Assembly (NCBI GenBank): GCA_021740785.1
Contig: JAIOZI010000005.1
Coordinates: 41,179 to 105,178, forward strand
Source: Melioribacteraceae bacterium
GTDB taxonomy: Bacteria > Bacteroidota > Ignavibacteria > Ignavibacteriales > Melioribacteraceae
Length of the DNA stretch: 64,000 bases
Direction: 5' to 3'
The translations under genes and the position numbers were made by a program. Positions within the stretch are counted from its first letter, which is position 1, and every line of letters begins with the position of its first letter. The notes under the pieces were generated by a model. That model worked only from the letters and a program-made list of their open reading frames with translations, was not told where the DNA came from and did no database searches. Shown piece after piece: positions 36,109 through 45,028 of this stretch.

Positions 36109-37874
36109 TAAAATTCAATCACTCTTAAGATTGGATAAACATTCTGTTTTTCATCAGAATAAGGAGACCGCTCGTAGAAAAATTGAAGTCTCCTGTATGG
36201 GGATTGTGCAAATTCTTTATCTTCAGTCAATAATTTTTCAAATTCCTCTTTCAACTTTGGATTATCAATCAGCATTTGTTGAGCAATCGGTTCCATTGAA
36301 TAATCTTCGAAGTATTCTTTTCTCTCGAATATTTGATTCAGCATTCCCCATTTAATAAATGAATCTTCGCCATCCGGCTCTAGTAAGTTAGCAATCACTT
36401 TTATATTTTTATTATCCGGGATAACTAAATATGATCCGGCAGAAACCTTAACTTTTTCTTCCGACGAAATATATTTGAAAGACGGTATAAACCTGTTCTC
36501 ATAAGGTCTATTCCCAAATTTGACGTTTGTAAAAGATATCTTTTCAACCGTCATTTCATCATCTTCGGTTAAAGCTGTTACCTTCACTCCGTGTAATTTT
36601 AATCGCTCTGCAATTTCAGAATATTCTTTAGGAATGACATAAGCTTCAGGCAAAGCAGCTTTAACTTTAGGATTAAATTCATTATAAAACGGAACCACCG
36701 CATCGTAAGGCTCGCCGGTGTATCTTCTAACTTTACTGCCCGTGATATAACTTGAATCATACTCAAGTTTAACTGCTTTGAATAAGAAGTCTACATATTT
36801 TTCATCAGATAAATCATACGAAAGAGTTAGTGAATCCCTATTATTCCTGTACCTATTAATGATGTATTCATCTGCTTCATTCATAACTGAAACAAATTCA
36901 TCGCTATTTTCATTTACATTTTTGATAACTCCTTCAATCAATGCTTTTGTCGAATACACTCTTTCTTTATACGGTTTCAGCATGTGGGTTTCAATTAGCA
37001 GCCCAATTCTATTTTGAATTTCAGCATAGCCGTTTGAAAACCTGGGTCCGGGAATCCAATCAACAATTCCCTTTTCAACTTCTCTTCCCCTCGTCCAAAC
37101 ATAAGGTGCAATTAAAAATCCCTCTTCCTCAACTGATTTTGTGAAAGCCGGCAGTAATTTTTCATCAACAATTCTTTTTATTACGGGCGGAACATTTATA
37201 TGATTAGAAACGAGATAAGTTATTGTGTATTGATAATCAAGTCCGTCTGTTGTATGTGTATCAATAAATATTTCAGGCAACCAAGAATTATATAACTTTA
37301 ACCAAGCCTGCATTTCAGGTGCATCTGCTTTCATATAATCACGATTCAAATTATAATTTTGCGAAGTTGTTCTCCATCCCATTTCTTCGGGACCGTTTTG
37401 ATTGATTCTATTATACCGGCTTGAGCGCTCATGTCCGTCCACATTTAATATCGGGATGATGACAAGTATAGTATTTTCAATCATTTCAATCTTAGTTTTT
37501 TCAACAAGTATTTCCCTGAGCATCAACATACATGCGTCTTTACCTTCAATTTCGCCGGAGTGAATTCCATTCTGAACAAATACGACGGGCAGGTTTTTCT
37601 CTCTTATTTCCTCGGGTGAAAATAATTTATTTTTAGAAACAACCAAGTAGTACAACTTTCTTCCTTGAGGTGAGATTCCGAATTCTTTCATTTCGGCATA
37701 CTCTGAATAATCAGCAAGTTGTTTAAAATACGCTATCGATTCTTCATAATTTGCAGTGGATAAATAATTAGAATTCTCAAATGCAGTCAGCCATTTTTTT
37801 TCAAAATTATTTTGTGCATAGAGTTGACTGACTGAAATGATTAACAAACAAATTAACATAAAGTAATATTTCAC
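36108..37874 (-). CDS. Secreted M14-family zinc carboxypeptidase
   Basis: The 588-residue protein begins at a GTG at 37874 with GGAG 5 bases upstream and has a signal peptide ending QLYAQ. The M14 zinc site is visible: QNGIHSGEIEGKD gives HxxE and the later FIDTHTTDG gives the second His. It should trim C-terminal residues from peptides in the periplasm or outside. Its one-base overlap with the transporter ATPase gene puts it in the same transcript, although no link to ergothioneine is known. Confidence 0.82.
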   Translation of the reverse strand: MKYYFMLICLLIISVSQLYAQNNFEKKWLTAFENSNYLSTANYEESIAYFKQLADYSEYAEMKEFGISPQGRKLYYLVVSKNKLFSPEEIREKNLPVVFVQNGIHSGEIEGKDACMLMLREILVEKTKIEMIENTILVIIPILNVDGHERSSRYNRINQNGPEEMGWRTTSQNYNLNRDYMKADAPEMQAWLKLYNSWLPEIFIDTHTTDGLDYQYTITYLVSNHINVPPVIKRIVDEKLLPAFTKSVEEEGFLIAPYVWTRGREVEKGIVDWIPGPRFSNGYAEIQNRIGLLIETHMLKPYKERVYSTKALIEGVIKNVNENSDEFVSVMNEADEYIINRYRNNRDSLTLSYDLSDEKYVDFLFKAVKLEYDSSYITGSKVRRYTGEPYDAVVPFYNEFNPKVKAALPEAYVIPKEYSEIAERLKLHGVKVTALTEDDEMTVEKISFTNVKFGNRPYENRFIPSFKYISSEEKVKVSAGSYLVIPDNKNIKVIANLLEPDGEDSFIKWGMLNQIFERKEYFEDYSMEPIAQQMLIDNPKLKEEFEKLLTEDKEFAQSPYRRLQFFYERSPYSDEKQNVYPILRVIEF

Positions 37875-37987
37875 TTTTTCTCCGCTTTACTTTATTATTG
37901 ATGGTAAGAAATGAAATATATCAATTCTATTGAAATTATGAGAACTACTAATTTTATATTATTATTACCCAAAACATTTTTAGGTGT

Positions 37988-39472
37988 ATGGAACATTACG
38001 GATTCTGGTCAATAATACCGCCGGTTGCAGCAATACTGTTGGCAATAAAAACAAGACAAGTTTTTCTTTCCCTGTTATTTGGAATATGGCTTGGCTGGAT
38101 AATAATTTCGGGCGGAAATATTATAGACGGATCAATTGCTTCAGTTCAATCACTCATTGATGTCTTTAAGGATGAAGGAAGTACGAAAACAATTGTTTTC
38201 AGTTTACTGGTTGGATCGCTTATCGCACTCGTTCAGCGATCAGGCGGAGTTGAAGGCTTTATAAGTAAAACCACAAAGCTGCTTCAGCAAATTGAAACGA
38301 AAAAAAATATCGATAACAAATTGCTTGTTCAACTTTTCGCTTTCTTAACCGGAATAATAATTTTCGTTGAAACTAATATCAATGCGCTTACAGTCGGCAC
38401 GATTTACAGACCGTTATTTGACAAATTAAAACTCCCCCGCGAAAAGCTTGCGTACATTGCCGATTCAACTTCCGCACCGGTGAATGTTTTGGTTCCTCTT
38501 AATGCATGGGGCGCTTTTATAATGGGATTGATAATTACGAACGGGTTCGATAATTCATTTCAGATTATGCTTGCTTCAATCGTTACAAATTTTTACCCGC
38601 TGCTTTCTTTATTATTAATTCTAGTATTAATCATCACTAAAAAGGATTACTTCGGGATGAAAAAAGCAATGCAGCGTGCGGATAAAGAAGGGAAACTTTT
38701 ACGCGACGGCGCGGTTCCTATGATTTCTTCCGATGTAATCACTTTGGATAAAAAGAAAAATTTAATAGCGCGAAGTGTTAATATGTTAATCCCAATTTCC
38801 GTTATGATTTTTACAATGCCTGCAGCCTTAATACTCACAGGGTGGAGCAGTATAACTAATCCCGACGCTTCTTTTATTAATAATCTATTTGAGGCAATAA
38901 GCAACGGTTCGGGATCAACGGCTGTTTTATATGCAGTGATAACTGCAATTGCAGCCGCCGTGCTATTGTATTCAGTTCAGAGAATGTTCAGCGCTAAAGA
39001 ATATTCAGACTTAATACTCAAAGGGATGAGCGGCTTAGTACCCATGGCGCTTTTAATGCTTCTCGCTTTTACGATTGGGAATGTGAGTAAGGAATTGGGA
39101 ACAGGAATTTATGTAGCGGAAGTTTCCCAAAATTGGCTCTCGCCATCTCTCATTCCGGTATTGATTTTTTTAATCTCGTGTTTCATAGCATTTTCAACTG
39201 GAACATCCTGGGGAACATTTGCGATTATGATGAGCATCGCAATCCCGCTCTCGGTTTCGCTCGGTATTAGTTTGCCCCTTGTCGTGAGCGCTGTTTTGGG
39301 CGGCGGGGTTTTCGGTGATCACTGTTCTCCAATTTCCGACACTACAATTATTTCATCGATGGCAACCGCAAGCGATCATATTGATCATGTTAGAACCCAA
39401 ATGCCTTACGCTGTATTCATCGGAGTGATAACTGCAATATTATATTTGATCATCGGATTTATTTCTTACTAA
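37988..39472 (+). CDS. nhaC: NhaC-family Na+/H+ antiporter
   Basis: The 494 residues contain about 11-12 membrane segments: IIPPVAAILLAIKTRQVFLSL at the N-terminus, repeated re-entrant motifs, SDSTSAPVN-like IADSTSAPVNVLVPLNAW, and AFSTGTSWGTFAIMMSIAIP and GDHCSPISDTTIISSMAT near the C-terminus. The last two are family hallmarks. It exchanges Na+ or organic substrates for protons. The gene is transcribed alone and overlaps the convergent gene by 14 bases. Confidence 0.88.
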   Translation: MEHYGFWSIIPPVAAILLAIKTRQVFLSLLFGIWLGWIIISGGNIIDGSIASVQSLIDVFKDEGSTKTIVFSLLVGSLIALVQRSGGVEGFISKTTKLLQQIETKKNIDNKLLVQLFAFLTGIIIFVETNINALTVGTIYRPLFDKLKLPREKLAYIADSTSAPVNVLVPLNAWGAFIMGLIITNGFDNSFQIMLASIVTNFYPLLSLLLILVLIITKKDYFGMKKAMQRADKEGKLLRDGAVPMISSDVITLDKKKNLIARSVNMLIPISVMIFTMPAALILTGWSSITNPDASFINNLFEAISNGSGSTAVLYAVITAIAAAVLLYSVQRMFSAKEYSDLILKGMSGLVPMALLMLLAFTIGNVSKELGTGIYVAEVSQNWLSPSLIPVLIFLISCFIAFSTGTSWGTFAIMMSIAIPLSVSLGISLPLVVSAVLGGGVFGDHCSPISDTTIISSMATASDHIDHVRTQMPYAVFIGVITAILYLIIGFISY

Positions 39473-39986
39473 TAGCTATTTCCAATTCCTCTGCTGGAGT
39501 ATAATTTTGATTTGTTGAGTAAAAGAGGTTAATACTTTTCGATTCCGCATCAACTTTATTCAGCATAATTATAAAGCTGCTATTCTTATAGTTTTTGAAT
39601 TCCAAATCAGTTGAAGCGGAATATGAACCATGCTTATTGTCCTTTGCATTAATAAACTGGAGAGAATATTTATCTGCTAATTTGAATTTGATAAATGTCG
39701 TATCAGCGGAATTTATATTCATATCAATAATAACTTGGTCACCTTTTACAGCCACAATAAATTCGGCTGATAAGTTATCATTTGAAATTATTGCGGAATC
39801 CACTACAGTAAAACCATCCTCAACAGTATAAGCGCTCATCGTCCCGAAAAAGTCTGATAATTTATATTCCGTTACCGGATCTTCTTCGTCAAAATTCATA
39901 TATGCACTTACTGTAATAGCGATAGCGATTCCAACAAAAAAGACAAATAACAGCATTGCTTTAAAACTACTGTTCTGCTGATGCAT
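39459..39986 (-). CDS. Single-helix membrane-anchored beta-domain protein, unknown
   Basis: The 175 residues have one N-terminal helix (about 8-29) and an extracytoplasmic beta-rich domain. No known family is recognised. The strand pattern (VIIDMNINSADTTFIKFK, SSFIIMLNKVDAESKSINLFY) resembles that of the protein at 27984, suggesting an uncharacterised paralogous family. It lies 13 bases downstream of the GH18 protein gene and may be co-transcribed with it. TGGAGA precedes the ATG. Confidence 0.5.
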   Translation of the reverse strand: MHQQNSSFKAMLLFVFFVGIAIAITVSAYMNFDEEDPVTEYKLSDFFGTMSAYTVEDGFTVVDSAIISNDNLSAEFIVAVKGDQVIIDMNINSADTTFIKFKLADKYSLQFINAKDNKHGSYSASTDLEFKNYKNSSFIIMLNKVDAESKSINLFYSTNQNYTPAEELEIAISKK

Positions 39987-39999
39987 CTTTTCTCCAGTT

Positions 40000-42447
40000 C
40001 TATTTGATTAAAACCATCTTAAAAGTGTCGGAAGTAAATGTACTAAATCCGTTATTAAAAGTAATCCTGTAAAAATAAATTCCGCTGGATAATTCCGATG
40101 CGTCAAAATCAATTTTGTGAAAACCACTTGAGACAGATTTATTATTAATTGTCTCTATTTCATTTCCCAACGCATCGAAAATTTTGACCATTACATTTCC
40201 ATCTTGGAAATCAGCAGGAACAAAATAGCTCATAGTTGTATTTGGATTAAATGGGTTAGGATAATTTTGATAAACTCTGAATTCATCAACAATAGCATTT
40301 CCTTTTTCGACCGGAAGAAGTGAATCTAAAAATTGAAGTGCCTTTCTCAAGAATTCTTTTCGCTGAGAATCCGGGTAAATTGTTTCGACGGGAAACGATA
40401 CATAAACTATTCTGGATTCCCCTGTTCCGCCGGGATATTCACCAAGATACCTTATTCCCGCATAACCAGCTCCAACTGACAAGTCTTTATATTTCATAAT
40501 GGGATAGGAGTTACTGCTGTTCGGTTGAATTGCATCGGGATAAGCTACGTTAAAAGTTCCGTTTGAACCGTCATCATAATTTATATCTGGCAACCCGGTC
40601 AATATTCCAGGAATAATTTCTGCGGTATAATAAGTTGCAATTAAATCATTCGGGGCATCGCTTACATAAACGGCATCAAGGATGTTAGTATAAAATAAAT
40701 TATCCAGCGTAGAACTATTTTCGTGCATTAAATCATAACCAATCTCTGAACCGCTTATCAGCATATGACCGCCGTTGATCAAATATTCTTGCACAGCATT
40801 TTGCTCTAAAGGATTAAACGTATCATCAGCGAAACTTTCATCACCGAGCATCCAAACAACAACATCATACGGAGATAAATCAACCAAACCTTTTGCAACC
40901 GCTTCATTCGATGCCGAATTAAATAAGTATCCTAATTCATGCATTGGTTCAGCATATTTATGAATATAATTTCTCGGATTTTGAGTTGCATAAGTTCTAT
41001 CGAATCCGTTAACTATTAAATTCCAAGGTACTGCCGGAACGGTTGTGTAAGCAAGAACATCCGATGGATAGGAATAACCTTGCGTATTAAAGGCACGGAC
41101 TTTCACATATTCAGTTTCATTGGGATTTGCAAATGTCCGCTGATATGCATTCTCAACTACCGTAACGGAATCGGTAAAATTAATTCCGTCATCACTGAAA
41201 TACAGTCTGTATCCCTGAGCATTTTCGGAATTTGAAAAATGAATTTGGACCCCGGTTTCAGTCACATTCGTGTAAAGATCATAAGGTTCCGAAGGAATTA
41301 AACCCGTTGCGCCGCCCAACTTAAAATCAATCAAATTCCATAATTCAGGTCTATTGCCATCATATCCCAACGCCCAAATACCAATACCCTTTAAATTATT
41401 TTCGATTGCCAGGTCAAATTTCAATCCCATACTTTCAATATCGTCATACCACAATTGTTCAACTTCATCTTCATTCCACCAAATCCACGGATTATTATAA
41501 TTGTTAGACCAGTTTCTTCCGTACATCAACGCTTGATTAACAGCAGATCGAAAACGGGGTGCAAATACAAATGAATTTACAGCGGCTCCCTCACTCACTT
41601 GATCCGTTCGCCAGCGAGCCCCATAGTAAGGCAAACCCAAAATCAATTTTTCAGATGGAACACTTGCATATTCAATCTCGATTGAATTAGTGAGGTTATG
41701 AGATCCACCGGTAAGAGGTGAAACAGGAGCAGTAATTTCGCTCCAGCTTCCATAATAATCATAACCCATAACAAACAAATAATCGCAGCTATTTGCTAGA
41801 CCGGTGAAGTCCCAACCTCCCCAATTAACCGCAGGCGCTGCAAATGATACTTCATAACCCGGGTCTAAGTATGAGTTTAGTCCGGACATAAAGCTGTTAA
41901 TTAAACTGCCGCGGTCGGATTCATAAAGTCCTTCGAAATCAATATTGACACCATCCAAATAATATGTATAAAGAATAACTTGGATATTGTTAAAAAGATT
42001 TTGTTTTGCCGTTTCATTAGTTAGAAGCTCATGGATATTATCAGCATCGAAGTTAACTACGGACATAATTAGTTTTACACCATGTTCATCGGCTTTAGCA
42101 AAAACGTCTGTCCATGGCCAGCCGGCAGGTAAGGAAAGATTGCCGAGGCTGTCTACAGCAAAATCAAAAAATGCAATATGAGATAATAAATCATATTGTA
42201 TATCATCTGCTGATCCGTTCAAATATTCCCAATCGGGTAAAAATCCGAAAACGTTTCTATCTAATTTAGAATTCACTCGATTAGTTTTTTTAAAACTACT
42301 GTTTATTCTTGGAATAGAATCAGTATTCTCGAAACGGATGTTTTTGATTCCATAGTTTTCACTATCAAGCCTGTGAGTGCTTTTATAATTCTGAGCATAA
42401 AGCGTACCAGTGATTATAAAAACTAAAAGTGCTGAATAAACTCTCAT
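40000..42447 (-). CDS. Secreted GH18-type glycoside hydrolase with T9SS sorting domain
   Basis: The 815-residue protein has a signal peptide and a GH18 domain (about 65-375) with LLSHIAFFDFAVD and the catalytic motif DGVNIDFE. In this variant of DGxDxDxE the catalytic Glu is kept, as in YaaH/SleL-type peptidoglycan or chitin hydrolases. An Fn3-like domain (about 385-470) comes next. Then a flavodoxin/GATase-like domain (about 475-730: YDVVVWMLGDES, YLINGGHMLISGSEIG) precedes the T9SS C-terminal domain (NYPNPFNPNTTMSYF...GIYFYRITF). It is therefore exported to the surface. The substrate is probably an amino-sugar polymer. Confidence 0.82.
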   Translation of the reverse strand: MRVYSALLVFIITGTLYAQNYKSTHRLDSENYGIKNIRFENTDSIPRINSSFKKTNRVNSKLDRNVFGFLPDWEYLNGSADDIQYDLLSHIAFFDFAVDSLGNLSLPAGWPWTDVFAKADEHGVKLIMSVVNFDADNIHELLTNETAKQNLFNNIQVILYTYYLDGVNIDFEGLYESDRGSLINSFMSGLNSYLDPGYEVSFAAPAVNWGGWDFTGLANSCDYLFVMGYDYYGSWSEITAPVSPLTGGSHNLTNSIEIEYASVPSEKLILGLPYYGARWRTDQVSEGAAVNSFVFAPRFRSAVNQALMYGRNWSNNYNNPWIWWNEDEVEQLWYDDIESMGLKFDLAIENNLKGIGIWALGYDGNRPELWNLIDFKLGGATGLIPSEPYDLYTNVTETGVQIHFSNSENAQGYRLYFSDDGINFTDSVTVVENAYQRTFANPNETEYVKVRAFNTQGYSYPSDVLAYTTVPAVPWNLIVNGFDRTYATQNPRNYIHKYAEPMHELGYLFNSASNEAVAKGLVDLSPYDVVVWMLGDESFADDTFNPLEQNAVQEYLINGGHMLISGSEIGYDLMHENSSTLDNLFYTNILDAVYVSDAPNDLIATYYTAEIIPGILTGLPDINYDDGSNGTFNVAYPDAIQPNSSNSYPIMKYKDLSVGAGYAGIRYLGEYPGGTGESRIVYVSFPVETIYPDSQRKEFLRKALQFLDSLLPVEKGNAIVDEFRVYQNYPNPFNPNTTMSYFVPADFQDGNVMVKIFDALGNEIETINNKSVSSGFHKIDFDASELSSGIYFYRITFNNGFSTFTSDTFKMVLIK

Positions 42448-42611
42448 AAATGTTTCCTATTTCTTTCTTCACTAAAGATAATAGATAATTAATCCTGTTT
42501 CATTTGTAATATTCTAGATAAATAAATATTATTACAATTCGAATCTAATTCTGTTTAATGTATTTTGATGTATAAAAATAGAAAATTTCACAACTAAAAA
42601 TCGAGGATAAA

Positions 42612-43100
42612 ATGATATCAGAAAAAATGGCGGCTGCACTTAATGATCAAATGAATAGAGAATTGTATTCCTCTTATTTATATTTGGCAATGGCAGCATA
42701 TTACGAAGAAAAAAGCTTGAAAGGATTTGCAGCTTGGATGTCCAAACAATCTCTTGAAGAATACGAACATGCGATGAAATTTTATCATTATATAATTCAT
42801 GTTGACGCAAGGGTAAAATTAACTGCAATTGATGAACCTCAATTTGACTGGGACTCGATTGAAAAACCTTTTGCCGATGCATTGGAGCACGAAAAGTTTA
42901 TTACAAAAAGCATCAATGATTTAGCTGATTTAGCAGTTGAAGAAAAAGATCACGCAACAAACATTTTCCTACAATGGTTTGTAAACGAACAGGTTGAAGA
43001 AGTTTCTAGTGTTCAGGATATAGTAGATAAATTCTCTCTTATTGGTGATAGCAAAAACGGTTTATTCTGGCTGGATAGAGAATTAGGCGCCAGACAATAA
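42612..43100 (+). CDS. Non-haem ferritin
   Basis: The 162 residues are a four-helix ferritin with the ferroxidase ligands in MNRELYSSYLYL, SLEEYEHAMKF and the second-half VEEKDHATNIFLQWFVNEQVEEV. It oxidises and stores iron in the cytoplasm as a 24-mer and is of the bacterial FtnA type, without a haem Met. GAGGATAAA precedes the ATG. The gene stands alone between the GH18 gene and rpmB. Confidence 0.93.
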   Translation: MISEKMAAALNDQMNRELYSSYLYLAMAAYYEEKSLKGFAAWMSKQSLEEYEHAMKFYHYIIHVDARVKLTAIDEPQFDWDSIEKPFADALEHEKFITKSINDLADLAVEEKDHATNIFLQWFVNEQVEEVSSVQDIVDKFSLIGDSKNGLFWLDRELGARQ

Positions 43101-43178
43101 AAGTTTTTGATCATAATTCACTAATTTTTGAGTTATATCATAAGTTTTAAGATAAACTTAATACCTACATAGTTGGCA

Positions 43179-43210
43179 AAATGGGCGGGGAAACCACTTT
43201 TCCGCCTATT
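43179..43210 (+). terminator. Hairpin after the ferritin gene, weak terminator
   Basis: GGCGGGGAAA and TTTTCCGCC pair imperfectly around a short loop. The T tract is poor (TATTGATTT), so this is only a possible terminator or stabilising hairpin. Confidence 0.35.
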
Positions 43211-43299
43211 GATTTAACTTCATTAAAAAAATAATTTCCTTTTTCAAAAGATTTGTTTAAATTTCTGGTCTTGAAATTTAAGAACGTACGGAGATAATT

Positions 43300-43539
43300 A
43301 TGTCAAGAAAATGTCAATACACAGGTGTGGGTCCGGTTGCAGGCAATAGTATTTCACACGCACATAATAAATCGAAAAAAAGATTTTTACCTAATTTACA
43401 GAAAAAGAAAATCTGGGTTAGAGAATTAGGCAGGTTCGTTACTGTAAAACTTACCACAAGAGCATTGAGAACAATATCAAAGAACGGTACTGCTGATTTG
43501 GCGAAAATGATTCAAAACAAACAGATCAAAGTTAGATAG
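43300..43539 (+). CDS. rpmB: Ribosomal protein bL28
   Basis: The 79 residues match bL28: MSRKCQYTGVGPVAGNSISHAHNKSKKRFLPNL followed by RVTVKLTTRALRTI-like FVTVKLTTRALRTISKNG. The length is normal. Only one Cys is left in the N-terminal part, so this is the zinc-free form. It is a component of the large ribosomal subunit. A terminator follows at 43567. Confidence 0.95.
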   Translation: MSRKCQYTGVGPVAGNSISHAHNKSKKRFLPNLQKKKIWVRELGRFVTVKLTTRALRTISKNGTADLAKMIQNKQIKVR

Positions 43540-43566
43540 AATCATTAAAAAAAATTATTTAATCTA

Positions 43567-43589
43567 AAAGCCTGCATTGCCAGGCTTTT
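43567..43589 (+). terminator. Rho-independent terminator after rpmB
   Basis: AAAAGCCTG pairs with CAGGCTTTT around CATTGC, 28 bases after the rpmB stop. Confidence 0.75.
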
Positions 43590-43714
43590 GCTGTTTTAAA
43601 CGAGTTGCATATGATCCGCCAGTTACTTAATAATATCAAATCACTACAGTAACCACTTTTGAAAAAAATATCCTACTTTTACAGTAATCTTTTATCAAAG
43701 AAATTGTAAATAAT

Positions 43715-44887
43715 ATGAGCAGAGAAAAATACAGTTACCCGTTGATTGCAAAAACGATGGTTGGTTTAGAGAATGTTCTTTCCGGTGAATTGAATAGTTT
43801 ACACGCAAGGAACATAAAAATCGGGAACCGTGCGGTTTTCTTCGAGGGAGATAAGGAACTGATGTACAAAGCTAATCTTCATCTTAGAACAGCATTGAGA
43901 ATTATTAAACCGATCACCAAATTTTCAGTCCGTAACGATAGTGACCTATATAAAAAAATAAAGCAAATAAACTGGGCAGATTATTTTAGCATAAACGATA
44001 CTTTCTCAATCGATAGTGTTGTTCATTCCAAATTTTTCAATCACTCAAAATATGTTTCCTTAAAAACAAAGGATGCCATTGCCGATCAGTTCAGAGATCG
44101 GACAGGTAAGCGCCCTAATGTTGATTTAACCGATCCGACAATTAAGATTAACATTCACATTTACCAAGATGAATGCACTGTATCACTCGATAGTTCAGGG
44201 GATTCACTCCATAAGCGTGGTTACCGGAAACAAATAAATATTGCACCTCTTAGTGAAGTATTGGCAGCAGGCTTAATTTATTTGTCGGAATGGGACGGCT
44301 GTTCAAATTTTACCGATGGAATGTGCGGATCGGGAACTATCCCTATTGAAGCTGGTTTAATCGCGACTAATAAAGCTCCGGGACTGCTTAGAAATAAATT
44401 CGGATTCATGAATTGGAGTGATTTTGATAATCAATTGTGGAAAAGATTGGTTGATGAAGCCAAAGCAAAAATTCACCCAATTGATTTTTCAATTACCGGT
44501 TCCGATATAAATAAGGAAACTGTGAATATTGCCTTGGATAATGTGAAAAATGCCGGACTGGAAAATGTTATTTCAATCAATCATTCATCTTTCGAAAACT
44601 CAACTCCCCCGCCGAATGGTGGAACGATGATAATTAATCCTCCTTACGGTGAAAGGATGAAAAAGAATGACATCGTTTCATTTTATAAAATGATCGGGGA
44701 CGGGTTGAAACAAAACTATAAAGGCTATGATGCCTGGGTTATCAGTTCCAATAAAGAGGCATTGAAGTTTCTCGGCTTGCGAACATCTAAGAGACTAACG
44801 CTGCAAAACGGTCCGCTTGAAGTAAAAGTTCACAAGTATGAAATTTATGAAGGAAGCAAAAAGCAAAAGTACCAATCCGAAGATTAG
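43715..44887 (+). CDS. rlmL: 23S rRNA (guanine-N2)-methyltransferase, RlmL-type
   Basis: The 390 residues have an N-terminal THUMP domain (about 45-160) and a Rossmann methyltransferase domain. The latter shows DGMCGSGTIPIEAGLIA (SAM site), TGSDINKETVNIALDN and the catalytic IINPPYGERM. This matches the N-terminal half of RlmL (YcbY), which makes m2G2445 in 23S rRNA. The RlmK half is absent, as in most non-enterobacterial homologues. Confidence 0.88.
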   Translation: MSREKYSYPLIAKTMVGLENVLSGELNSLHARNIKIGNRAVFFEGDKELMYKANLHLRTALRIIKPITKFSVRNDSDLYKKIKQINWADYFSINDTFSIDSVVHSKFFNHSKYVSLKTKDAIADQFRDRTGKRPNVDLTDPTIKINIHIYQDECTVSLDSSGDSLHKRGYRKQINIAPLSEVLAAGLIYLSEWDGCSNFTDGMCGSGTIPIEAGLIATNKAPGLLRNKFGFMNWSDFDNQLWKRLVDEAKAKIHPIDFSITGSDINKETVNIALDNVKNAGLENVISINHSSFENSTPPPNGGTMIINPPYGERMKKNDIVSFYKMIGDGLKQNYKGYDAWVISSNKEALKFLGLRTSKRLTLQNGPLEVKVHKYEIYEGSKKQKYQSED

Positions 44888-45028
44888 TGAATCAGAAATT
44901 TTGTTTTTAATTATTTGAGAACACACCGCAATTGCATGAATATTTCTAAACGTTGATTGCGATTAATTTGACTTTACCCTTTTTCGAAACTATTTTCCTC
45001 AAATTAATTTTGAGACATGAGGACTTAT

